The position numbers and the translations under genes were made by a program. Of a stretch of DNA of 13,687 nt, positions 6,547 through 12,300 are shown in pieces. The stretch comes from Lachnospiraceae bacterium (GTDB lineage: Bacteria > Bacillota > Clostridia > Lachnospirales > Lachnospiraceae): positions 1 through 13,687 of the forward strand of contig VSOA01000074.1 of assembly GCA_009774585.1 (NCBI GenBank). Direction: 5' to 3'. Position 1 is the first letter of the stretch. Each line of letters starts with the position of its first letter. The notes beneath the pieces were generated by a model that was not told the DNA's origin, searched no databases, and was given only the letters and a program-made list of their open reading frames with translations.

Positions 6547-8028
6547 TTACTTTCCTACTCTGCCGTACAGCTTCGTCATGTCCAAAATGTGCTGCGCAAG
6601 TTCATCCGTAAACTGCCCCGAAAGCATTCTCCACTTCCAGTTAATACCGAGAGTAGACGGTATATTAATCCTTGCTTCCGCTCCAAGTCCCAGATAATCC
6701 TGCATCGGAATTACACAAGTCTCAGATACACTCGCCATAGCCGCTCTGATAAATTCCCACTGCACATCCTTATTCGTGCGGATATTCAGATATTTTCTTG
6801 CAAACGCTTTGTCTCTGCGGCTTAAACTGTTATACCACCCCAGAAACGAATCGTTAAAATGCGTGCCGGTGAAGACAATACTGTTGGCCACAAAATTTGG
6901 CGGCAGATAATCACTCTCTTCTCTCGGATCAAATGCAAACTGTAAAATTTTCATGCCCGGATATCCTGTCTTTTTGACCAATTTAATGACTGATTCAGTT
7001 AAAAAGCCAAGATCCTCTGCAATGACAGGTTTATTGCCAACTTTCTCCTTAATCGCCTTAAAAATATCATATCCCGGTCCCTTCTCCCAATGTCCGAACT
7101 CTGCCGTCTCATCGGCAAAAGGAATGGAATAGTATTCATCAAATCCACGGAAATGATCGATGCGCACCACATCATACAGCTCATAGCAATATGCAATACG
7201 TTTCATCCACCATGCGTAGCCGGTTTCTTTATGATATTCCCAGCGATACAGCGGATTACCCCACAACTGTCCCGTTGCAGAAAAAGCATCCGGAGGACAT
7301 CCTGCCACCGCTATAGGCGTCAGCATATCATCTAATTGGAATAACTCCGGATTCGCCCATGTATCGGCACTGTCAAACGCAACATAAATCGGAATATCGC
7401 CAATAATCTGTATCCTTTTCTGATTCGCATATTCTTTGAGCGCAGACCACTGTTTCGCAAACAGATACTGCTGAAATTGATAGAACATTACTTCCTCTGC
7501 ATACTTCTCGCGATAGTACTCCATCGCTGCGGGCTTACGCAGTTTAATGTCCTCATCCCACTCGCTCCAACTCTTGCCGTCAAAAGAGTTTTTCACAGCC
7601 ATATAGAGTGCATAATCGTCAAGCCAATATCTGTTATCCCGTACATAATTCTGAAAATCTGCCTCATTTACTACATTACTGTTCTGAAAAGCAATCTTTA
7701 ACACCTTAAATCTGGAAAGATAAATCTTCTCGTAGTCAATATACTCATCATCATCTCCAAAATCGCACTTCTCGCAATCGTCTTTTGTCAGATATCCCTC
7801 TTCAATTAATGTTTCCAAATCAATGTAATAGGGATTTCCGGCAAAAGTTGAAAATGACTGATATGGAGAATCCCCATATCCTGTCGGTCCAAGCGGCAGT
7901 ATCTGCCAGTATGACTGACCCGCTTTTTCCAATGAATCAATAAAATCATATGCCTGCTTTGAAAAAGTACCGATTCCATACTTAGAAGGAATACTGGACA
8001 CAGGCAGTAAAATCCCACTCTTTCTCAT
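6547..8028 (-). CDS. malQ: 4-alpha-glucanotransferase (amylomaltase, GH77), with an altered catalytic motif
   Basis: A 493-residue cytoplasmic GH77 protein; the family transfers alpha-1,4-glucan segments between maltodextrins. Conserved blocks in order: SSIPSKYGIGTF (11-22), LPLGPTGYGDSPYQS, the PIYVAFDSADTWANPELFQL block (213-232), PPDAFSATGQLWGNPLY, VVRIDHFRGF with nucleophile Asp291, PVIAEDLG with acid/base Glu338, and C-terminal NIPSTLGINWKWR. The expected THDN motif, which carries the third catalytic Asp, reads THFN: His390-Phe391 (codon TTT at 6858-6856). Either specificity or activity is changed, or the protein is inactive; the frame is otherwise intact. The start is ATG 8028, with AAAGGA 11 bases upstream; an in-frame ATG at 8052 has no ribosome site. 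It is transcribed ahead of the LacI gene from the promoter at 8125-8153. Confidence 0.93.
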   Translation of the reverse strand: MRKSGILLPVSSIPSKYGIGTFSKQAYDFIDSLEKAGQSYWQILPLGPTGYGDSPYQSFSTFAGNPYYIDLETLIEEGYLTKDDCEKCDFGDDDEYIDYEKIYLSRFKVLKIAFQNSNVVNEADFQNYVRDNRYWLDDYALYMAVKNSFDGKSWSEWDEDIKLRKPAAMEYYREKYAEEVMFYQFQQYLFAKQWSALKEYANQKRIQIIGDIPIYVAFDSADTWANPELFQLDDMLTPIAVAGCPPDAFSATGQLWGNPLYRWEYHKETGYAWWMKRIAYCYELYDVVRIDHFRGFDEYYSIPFADETAEFGHWEKGPGYDIFKAIKEKVGNKPVIAEDLGFLTESVIKLVKKTGYPGMKILQFAFDPREESDYLPPNFVANSIVFTGTHFNDSFLGWYNSLSRRDKAFARKYLNIRTNKDVQWEFIRAAMASVSETCVIPMQDYLGLGAEARINIPSTLGINWKWRMLSGQFTDELAQHILDMTKLYGRVGK

Positions 8029-8086
8029 ATTATTACAAATCCTTTCATACATTAATCAGCTATATACATTCATAATCCACAATTCT

Positions 8087-8110
8087 GGAATCGTTATCGG
8101 TAACGTTTCC
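8087..8110. promoter_or_regulatory. Operator-like 24-bp dyad at the malQ start site
   Basis: An imperfect palindrome, GGAAtCGTTA then TCGG then TAACGtTTCC, with 10 of 12 base pairs symmetrical. The core CGTTATCGGTAACG (8092-8105) has only one mismatched pair. It lies about +8 to +31 from the predicted malQ start, a classical block site for a LacI-type repressor. It only partly resembles a CcpA cre site. Confidence 0.65.
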
Positions 8111-8124
8111 AATCGGATGGATTA

Positions 8125-8153
8125 AGTATATATCCACTTTATTCTTTTTTCAA
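8125..8153 (-). promoter_or_regulatory. Promoter of malQ
   Basis: On the minus strand TTGAAA (8153-8148), a 17-bp spacer, TATACT (8130-8125). The start is expected near 8118, giving a leader of about 90 nt that carries the operator dyad. Confidence 0.7.
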
Positions 8154-8216
8154 TAGTATATTTACAATTTTGCCGTTTTTCCTAGATACCTCATAAACTT
8201 TTTGTATAAAACACAT

Positions 8217-8248
8217 AAAAACAGGGCCCCATATAAAGCCCTGCTTTT
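8217..8248 (-). terminator. Intrinsic terminator after the coiled-coil gene
   Basis: On the minus strand AAAAGCAGGGC (8248-8238), a 10-nt loop and GCCCTGTTTTT (8227-8217): an 11-bp stem including A-T pairs and one G-U, running into the T-tract. The flanking A and T runs could let it act in both directions. Confidence 0.88.
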
Positions 8249-8266
8249 GTTCCTGCTCCAAATTCA

Positions 8267-8773
8267 TCAGCAAATCTTTTCTTTAAGGTTTCGATAACCG
8301 TCTTCGAGTACTTCTACCCTTATCTTCAGTTTCTCGTATCCGTCAACATCTTTCGTAAACAGCAAGCGGTCTATTTTTTGATCCAGTATCCCTATATCCT
8401 GCTTCAGCGACTTATTTACGACCTCCATCTCCGTCCGTACTGCTTGTATTTCCATAAAAACCTTGTCTTCCAGATTGTCAATTTTCTGATTCAGACCTGA
8501 CTCCACACAATCAATCTTCGCGTCCAATTTGTCCACTCTGGCATCAAGTTTATCCATCCTGTCGTCCAGCTTGTCCATCCTGTCGTCCAGCTTGTCCATC
8601 CTGTCGTCCAGCTTGTCCATCCTGCTATCCAGACTGTCTATCCTACCATTCAAGCCGTCAATCTTACCGTTTACACCACTCAAATCCTTCAAGCTGATTT
8701 CTACCGTATCCAGCCGCATCATAATTGCCGCAAACATTTCTTCATTGCTCATACCTGACATCTCCTTGTTCAT
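8267..8773 (-). CDS. Coiled-coil protein with heptad repeats, function unknown
   Basis: A 168-residue soluble protein with no signal or membrane segment. Residues 35-105 form a near-continuous heptad repeat; LDDRMDK units are almost identical between about 50 and 80, flanked by more diverged units (LNGRIDS, LDARVDK, LDAKIDC). A second coiled-coil stretch at about 107-137 (FMEIQAVRTEMEV to DIGILDQKIDRLL) precedes a short tail ending YRNLKEKIC. Such proteins usually form long parallel oligomers; I cannot name a function. The chosen start ATG 8773 has GAGAGGT seven bases upstream. An alternative ATG at codon 8 has AAGGAG nine bases upstream, so the mature N-terminus could be seven residues shorter. 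It is a single gene with its own terminator and a strong promoter 180 bp upstream. Confidence 0.8.
   Translation of the reverse strand: MNKEMSGMSNEEMFAAIMMRLDTVEISLKDLSGVNGKIDGLNGRIDSLDSRMDKLDDRMDKLDDRMDKLDDRMDKLDARVDKLDAKIDCVESGLNQKIDNLEDKVFMEIQAVRTEMEVVNKSLKQDIGILDQKIDRLLFTKDVDGYEKLKIRVEVLEDGYRNLKEKIC
8531..8656. repeat. 21-bp tandem repeat array within the coiled-coil gene
   Basis: Units at 8552-8572, 8573-8593 and 8594-8614 are identical except for one base (aTCCATCCTGTCGTCCAGCT versus gTCCATCCTGTCGTCCAGCT). Flanking 21-bp units at 8531, 8615 and 8636 are recognisable but diverged. Each unit encodes one heptad, so gain or loss of units keeps the reading frame. Confidence 0.9.
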
Positions 8774-8838
8774 TTAGTCTACCTCTCTTTCTCTTCCCGG
8801 TCAACGCAAAACATGTGTTCATGCGGCATTAGCAGTGC

Positions 8839-8868
8839 ATTATACCCGTTTCCCGCCTCCGTAAAATA
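8839..8868 (-). promoter_or_regulatory. Possible second promoter of the coiled-coil gene
   Basis: A perfect TATAAT on the minus strand (8844-8839) lies about 65 bp before the start codon. The -35 region (ATTTTA) is very weak. Confidence 0.3.
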
Positions 8869-8883
8869 ATATTGTAATATGCG

Positions 8884-8903
8884 AAAAATCGGCGATACGC
8901 CAA
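8884..8903 (-). terminator. Short terminator-like hairpin in the coiled-coil leader
   Basis: On the minus strand TTGGCG (8903-8898), loop TAT, CGCCGA (8894-8889), then TTTTT (8888-8884). The stem is 6 bp with one U-G pair and the T-tract is five bases. It lies about 55-65 nt downstream of the consensus promoter at 8955-8983. Confidence 0.5.
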
Positions 8904-8907
8904 CGAC

Positions 8908-8922
8908 TCCATATAATATGGA
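8908..8922. repeat. Small perfect hairpin in the coiled-coil leader
   Basis: TCCATA (8908-8913), loop TAA, TATGGA (8917-8922). It immediately precedes the terminator-like hairpin on the transcript. Confidence 0.6.
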
Positions 8923-8954
8923 TAGATTTTCACATAGACGATTAATACGGGTAA

Positions 8955-8983
8955 AGTATACACTTATTATTGTCGTTTGTCAA
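8955..8983 (-). promoter_or_regulatory. Consensus sigma-A promoter upstream of the coiled-coil gene
   Basis: On the minus strand TTGACA (8983-8978), exactly 17 bp, TATACT (8960-8955). It begins only 7 bp after the stop codon of the HAD gene. It would give a leader of about 175 nt, or a small RNA of about 60-65 nt if the hairpin at 8884-8903 terminates. Confidence 0.75.
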
Positions 8984-8989
8984 CCACTT

Positions 8990-9808
8990 TTATAGTAGCG
9001 CTGTCATCTCTTTCACGGAATCAAAAATCATATGTGGAAGCACATCCGACTTCCTCACATCATCCATAGTTGCTTCGCCACTTAGGACAAGAATGCTCTT
9101 AAGTCCATTCTGTCTTCCGGCAGCGATATCTGTATATAACCTATCTCCTACCATTGCTATCTCATCGCGGTTTGCACTTACCCTGCTGGTCAGATAGTCA
9201 ATAATATCTGCATTCGGCTTGCCGATAATCCGATCCGGATAACGAAATGCCGAAGCATGAATAAATTCATGAATTGCCCCGATATCAGGAATAAATCCTG
9301 TCTCTGTCGGACAATTATAATCCGGATGCGTCGCCACATACGGCAAACCTGCCCTGACATAATCACATACTTTACACATCTTCTTATAATCAAGAGAAGT
9401 ATCAAATGCAGTCACTACAATATCAGGACTCTCTTCTTCCAAAGAGATTCCTGCCTGTAGAAATTCTTCCCGCAAAAGAGAATTCCCCAGAAGAAAAACT
9501 TTTGCCTCCGGATAATATTGCTGCAAATAATAAATTGTTGCCTGTCCGGATGTGACAATCTTGTCCTTCTTCACTTCAAGTCCCATCTTCTGAAGTTTGT
9601 CTACATAAATTTCAGCATTTTTGGATGAATTATTTGTTAAAAATACATAGTTTCGTCCAGACGCCTCAATCTTACGTAAGAACTCCACCGCTCCGTCAAT
9701 CCATTGTTCTCCCAGATAGATCGTACCATCCATATCCAGTGCAAAGCAGCGTATCTGCGATAAGATTCCGTTTTCATCATGATTGATTACAGGTATTTTA
9801 ACAGTCAT
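8990..9808 (-). CDS. HAD-IIA family hydrolase (NagD-like phosphatase)
   Basis: A 272-residue cytoplasmic phosphatase of the HAD superfamily, subfamily IIA. Motif I is DMDGTIYLG with nucleophile Asp25 and general acid Asp27. Motif II is FLTNNSS at 57-62. Motif III Lys197 is in IIGKPNAD, and motif IV is MVGDRLYTD at 219-227 (Asp222, Asp227). The large C2-type cap between II and III contains ATHPDYNCPTETG, typical of the NagD/AraL/phosphoglycolate phosphatase group. Substrates in this group are small sugar or nucleotide phosphates; none can be assigned here. The start is ATG 9808, with AGGAGG six bases upstream; the longer frame from ATG 9823 would bury that site inside the gene. It is monocistronic by appearance; no clear terminator separates it from the strong promoter 7 bp downstream. 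Confidence 0.93.
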   Translation of the reverse strand: MTVKIPVINHDENGILSQIRCFALDMDGTIYLGEQWIDGAVEFLRKIEASGRNYVFLTNNSSKNAEIYVDKLQKMGLEVKKDKIVTSGQATIYYLQQYYPEAKVFLLGNSLLREEFLQAGISLEEESPDIVVTAFDTSLDYKKMCKVCDYVRAGLPYVATHPDYNCPTETGFIPDIGAIHEFIHASAFRYPDRIIGKPNADIIDYLTSRVSANRDEIAMVGDRLYTDIAAGRQNGLKSILVLSGEATMDDVRKSDVLPHMIFDSVKEMTALL

Positions 9809-9875
9809 GGGACGCCTCCTCATTTTCTTTTTCGTCGTTTGAAAAATAACGTTTTCTCATTATGTCCGTGCATAT

Positions 9876-9904
9876 AATATAGCACATTTCAGTGTACTCT
9901 ACAA
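9876..9904 (-). promoter_or_regulatory. Candidate promoter of the HAD hydrolase gene
   Basis: On the minus strand TTGTAG (9904-9899), 17 bp, TATATT (9881-9876), with a TGn extension before the -10. The leader would be about 60 nt. Confidence 0.5.
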
Positions 9905-9931
9905 GACCATGGCGCATAAGATATTTTTTTA

Positions 9932-9960
9932 TTTACCCCGATGTCTTAATGGAGTAAAAT
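9932..9960 (+). promoter_or_regulatory. Candidate promoter of the DUF6062-like gene
   Basis: TTTACC (9932-9937), 17 bp, TAAAAT (9955-9960). The start is expected near 9967, inside the inverted repeat at 9948-9989. The leader would be about 40 nt. Confidence 0.48.
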
Positions 9961-9989
9961 GGTATCATAGACAAAAATGATACTCCATT
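9948..9989. promoter_or_regulatory. Nested inverted repeats over the DUF6062-like gene promoter
   Basis: AATGGAGTA (9948-9956) pairs with TACTCCATT (9981-9989), and inside it GTATCAT (9962-9968) pairs with ATGATAC (9977-9983). The two right arms overlap, so the pairs are alternatives. They cover the -10 and the start site and could be a repressor site. Confidence 0.5.
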
Positions 9990-10008
9990 ATAAGAAAGAA
10001 GGCTGCTC

Positions 10009-10770
10009 ATGAAAGAACAACTATATACAATTCCTTTAAACGATGCCATAAACGCTGCTGACGAATGTCCCTTCTGCTTTATCGAACGGGATGTTGAACA
10101 GGATTTGCTTGATTTTGTACTTGGTTCCGGCTCCTCCTATATGGAAAGCGATATCCGTGAACAGACTGACATGTCTGGTTTCTGCAGAACGCATTTCAAA
10201 AAAATGTTTGACTACGGCAACACATTGGGCAATGCATGGATTCTCAAAACACATTACATACAGATGAATAAAGAAATGCAACAGCAGTTTAAAAATTTCA
10301 AACCCGGCAAATCGTCACTGAAAGATAAATTCAAGAAACAGATTGAACGCCAGAATCCAATTGGCATATGGGTTTCCGGGAAGGAGCAGTCCTGCTATAT
10401 CTGTAAGCGATACGCCGATACATACGAACGTTACCTCGATACGTTCTTTGTCATGTATAAGAAAGATTCCGAATTTCGCGATAAAGTTAAAAACAGCAAG
10501 GGATTCTGTCTGCATCATTTCGGCGACTTGTGCGAAGGCGCTGACAGTCGCTTAAATGATAGAGAAAAAGCCGAATTCTATGATATGGTGTTTCCTCTGA
10601 TGGAACAAAATATGACACGCCTTGCCGAAGACGTGGCATGGATGGTTGAAAAATTTGATTACCGTAACAAGGATGCCGACTGGAAAAACTCCAAAGACGC
10701 TATTCAACGCGGTATGCAGAAACTGAAAGGCGGTTATCCGGCTGACCCGCCGTATAAAATGAATAAGTAA
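10009..10770 (+). CDS. DUF6062-like Cys/His-rich protein, internally duplicated
   Basis: A 253-residue soluble protein that I recall as the DUF6062 family, common in clostridia and of unknown function. The most informative feature is an internal duplication of a metal-site pattern. C20-PF-C23 is followed by GFC59-RT-H62-F, and C129-YI-C132 is followed by GFC167-LH-H170-F. The spacing from first Cys to third Cys is 39 and 38 residues, so each half probably binds one zinc-like ion through CxxC plus CxxH. There is no signal peptide or membrane segment; the rest is charged and helical. The start ATG 10009 follows AGAAAGAAGG about seven bases upstream. It is a single gene with its own promoter; its stop codon lies 3 bp before the hairpin repeat region. 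The metal binding is inferred from motif only. Confidence 0.82.
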   Translation: MKEQLYTIPLNDAINAADECPFCFIERDVEQDLLDFVLGSGSSYMESDIREQTDMSGFCRTHFKKMFDYGNTLGNAWILKTHYIQMNKEMQQQFKNFKPGKSSLKDKFKKQIERQNPIGIWVSGKEQSCYICKRYADTYERYLDTFFVMYKKDSEFRDKVKNSKGFCLHHFGDLCEGADSRLNDREKAEFYDMVFPLMEQNMTRLAEDVAWMVEKFDYRNKDADWKNSKDAIQRGMQKLKGGYPADPPYKMNK

Positions 10771-10946
10771 AATATCGTCGCCCGGCGGCGACGATTTAGA
10801 GAATGCTTCGCATTCTCCCCAAAATGATACACTCTATCGCAATTTTCTATGACGTAAAAATATCGTCGCCCGGCGGCGACGATTTAGAGAATGCTTCGCA
10901 TTCTCCCCAAAATGATACACTCTATTGCAATTTCCTATGACATAAA
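10769..10946. repeat. 88-bp tandem duplication, each copy with two perfect hairpins
   Basis: Copy 1 (about 10773-10860) and copy 2 (10861-about 10946) are nearly identical; I count three substitutions, all near the end. Each holds ATCGTCGCC-CGGC-GGCGACGAT (9-bp stem; 10774-10795 and 10862-10883) and GAGAATGC-TTC-GCATTCTC (8-bp stem; 10799-10817 and 10887-10905). Each then has CCCCAAAATGATAC and a GCAATTTyCTATGAC tail. No T-tract follows the hairpins. The array starts within or right after the stop codon of the upstream gene. There is no ORF of note inside it. Confidence 0.95.
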
Positions 10947-10975
10947 GCCTTGCAGGAATCATCCCGCAAGGCTTT
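10944..10975. terminator. Bidirectional terminator between convergent genes
   Basis: AAAGCCTTGC (10944-10953) pairs with GCAAGGCTTT (10966-10975) across a 12-nt loop. The A and T flanks are symmetrical, so it can serve both the gene ending at 10770 (plus) and the gene ending at 11001 (minus). The T-tracts are short. Confidence 0.75.
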
Positions 10976-11000
10976 CATATGTTCCTATAGAAGAAGCATG

Positions 11001-11384
11001 TTATACAGCGTCCATTGAGCCGTCGCTGTCTTCGTCATCAAAAAATTCTTCTACTTTCACTTCCGCTTTATCAACGGCTTCCTTGACCGTATCAGCCGCT
11101 TCTTTAGCCGCGCCGACTATTTTGTCGGTTGCCTCTGCTTTTGCCGCGTTAAGACCTTCTTTGAAATCTTCGGCTTTCTCTAAATCAAGATCAACATAAT
11201 TGCGGTCGGCGTCCTGTGCTGTCTCTTCGTCATCCAAATCATCGTCAAAATTATCGAAATCATCGTCATCGTCGAAATTATCATCTACAAAACCGTCCTT
11301 ATTCTGTAAACAATAATATACGCCTGCTGCAACGGCTCCGAGAGCAGCTGTCACCATTAAAAATTTACCGAATTTTTTTGCCAT
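11001..11384 (-). CDS. Small membrane-anchored acidic protein, function unknown
   Basis: A 127-residue protein with one N-terminal hydrophobic segment (about residues 5-25, KFLMVTAALGAVAAGVYYCL) after a short basic start MAKKFGK. A run of Asp/Glu/Phe follows at about 30-55 (DDNFDDDDDFDNFDDDLDDE), then an Ala/Lys/Glu amphipathic helix (about 70-110, AKAEATDKIVGAAKEAADTV), and an acidic tail. No lipobox is visible. The layout (anchor, acidic linker, helical repeat) resembles YtxH-like or other small clostridial envelope proteins, but I cannot place it in a family. The chosen start ATG 11384 has AGGAG seven bases upstream; a GTG 33 bases earlier has no ribosome site. The orientation is convergent with the DUF6062-like gene, and the two share the terminator at 10944-10975. 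Confidence 0.82.
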   Translation of the reverse strand: MAKKFGKFLMVTAALGAVAAGVYYCLQNKDGFVDDNFDDDDDFDNFDDDLDDEETAQDADRNYVDLDLEKAEDFKEGLNAAKAEATDKIVGAAKEAADTVKEAVDKAEVKVEEFFDDEDSDGSMDAV

Positions 11385-11418
11385 GAGGGTTCTCCTTTCA
11401 CCGTCTTTGTATATCACT

Positions 11419-11447
11419 ATATTAATACTATTTTACCAAAATGAAAA
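11419..11447 (-). promoter_or_regulatory. Candidate promoter of the acidic membrane protein gene
   Basis: On the minus strand TTTTCA (11447-11442), 17 bp, TAATAT (11424-11419). The match is moderate and the region is very AT-rich, so other placements are possible. Confidence 0.35.
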
Positions 11448-11543
11448 GGGAATATGTATAAAAAAAATATGTTTTTTCGCTGATAAAATTTTACATACAA
11501 CATCTTGTACCTCGAAATTTTCTTAAAACTAGTTTTCCCCAAG

Positions 11544-11600
11544 ACATTGAATCTCGAGTCTTTTTATGATATATTAAAATTCGACTCATAAAGTCAATGT
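11544..11600. promoter_or_regulatory. Concentric dyads over the TetR-gene promoter
   Basis: ACATTGA (11544-11550) mirrors TCAATGT (11594-11600), and GAGTC (11556-11560) mirrors GACTC (11583-11587). Both are centred at about 11572, on the -10 element. This is a plausible autoregulatory operator for the downstream TetR protein. Confidence 0.45.
11547..11575 (+). promoter_or_regulatory. Promoter of the TetR-family gene
   Basis: TTGAAT (11547-11552), 17 bp, TATATT (11570-11575). The leader would be about 55 nt. Confidence 0.55.
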
Positions 11601-11637
11601 ACGCAATGGATATGCACCGAATTAGAATGGAAAAAAC

Positions 11638-12240
11638 ATGAACGAAAAATTTTTTGATTTAAAAAAAGAAAAGCAAGACCGGATGATTAACGCCTCTCTC
11701 AAAATCTTCGCTATAAACGGTTATAAGCATGCAAGCACCGATGATATTGTGGCGGAAGCGGGAATCAGCAAAGGTCTTTTGTTTCATTATTTCGGAAGTA
11801 AACTGGGACTGTATACCTTTTTGTACGACTACAGCGTCCGCTTCATGAAATTGGAATTGACTACCGGAGTATCATCTTCCACAGATGACTATTTCGAAAT
11901 CCGGAAACAGATTGAATTTGCCAAAATGCAGGTTTTAAAGAACTATCCTTATATGCAGCAGTTTCTTGACCGCTGCGCCACAGAAAACGTCAGCGAAGCG
12001 CTCATGGCGATTGAGAAACAGCGCAGTGTCATACAAGATGTGTACGCGGTTTTGAAGAATCAGACCAACCGTGCTCTTTTTGCGGACAGCATCTCTTTCG
12101 AGAAGCTTGATGCCATGCTTGATTATACGATTACCGGTCTGATGTGCACACACTTTCGCGACGATTCCTTCCATCCCGAGATGCTTTACGAGGAGACTGT
12201 ATCGTATCTCAAAATGTTAAAACAGATTTCATACAAATAA
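11638..12240 (+). CDS. TetR/AcrR-family transcriptional regulator
   Basis: A 200-residue regulator. The N-terminal DNA-binding domain (about residues 12-60) has the full family pattern: RMINASLKIFAINGYKHAST, then DDIVAEAGISKGLLFHYFGS, with the recognition helix near 44-50 and the YFGSKLGLYTFLYDY segment that closes the domain. The C-terminal 140 residues are the variable ligand-binding and dimerisation part, so the ligand is unknown. The start ATG 11638 has only a weak ribosome site (ATGGAA), suggesting low expression, as is usual for repressors. The gene is flanked by the acidic membrane protein gene (divergent, 250 bp away) and the MocR gene (convergent); neither is a clear target. Dyads over its own promoter suggest autoregulation. 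It ends at a strong terminator. Confidence 0.93.
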   Translation: MNEKFFDLKKEKQDRMINASLKIFAINGYKHASTDDIVAEAGISKGLLFHYFGSKLGLYTFLYDYSVRFMKLELTTGVSSSTDDYFEIRKQIEFAKMQVLKNYPYMQQFLDRCATENVSEALMAIEKQRSVIQDVYAVLKNQTNRALFADSISFEKLDAMLDYTITGLMCTHFRDDSFHPEMLYEETVSYLKMLKQISYK

Positions 12241-12269
12241 AAAGTTGTCGCAATTTCCTATAACATAAC

Positions 12270-12298
12270 AATAGAGGGCGGCTGCCCTCTATTTTCTT
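12270..12298 (+). terminator. Intrinsic terminator after the TetR gene
   Basis: AATAGAGGGC (12270-12279), loop GGCT, GCCCTCTATT (12284-12293), then TTCTT. The stem is a perfect 10 bp. Confidence 0.9.
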
Positions 12299-12300
12299 CA

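Noticed and set aside
8529..8777. Plus-strand 82-codon frame of SILSSSL repeats
   Set aside because: It is the antisense reading of the 21-bp repeats in the coiled-coil gene, not a separate repeat protein.
8815..8845. CTGCTAATGCCGCATGA on the minus strand, close to a conserved 16S rRNA segment (CTGCTAATACCGCATAA)
   Set aside because: The similarity covers only about 17 bases and the flanks do not match 16S rRNA; not an rRNA fragment.
9842..9858. GAAAACGTTATTT-like sequence as a CcpA cre site upstream of the HAD gene
   Set aside because: It lacks the conserved ends of the cre consensus (leading T, trailing CA) and there is no metabolic reason to expect control here.
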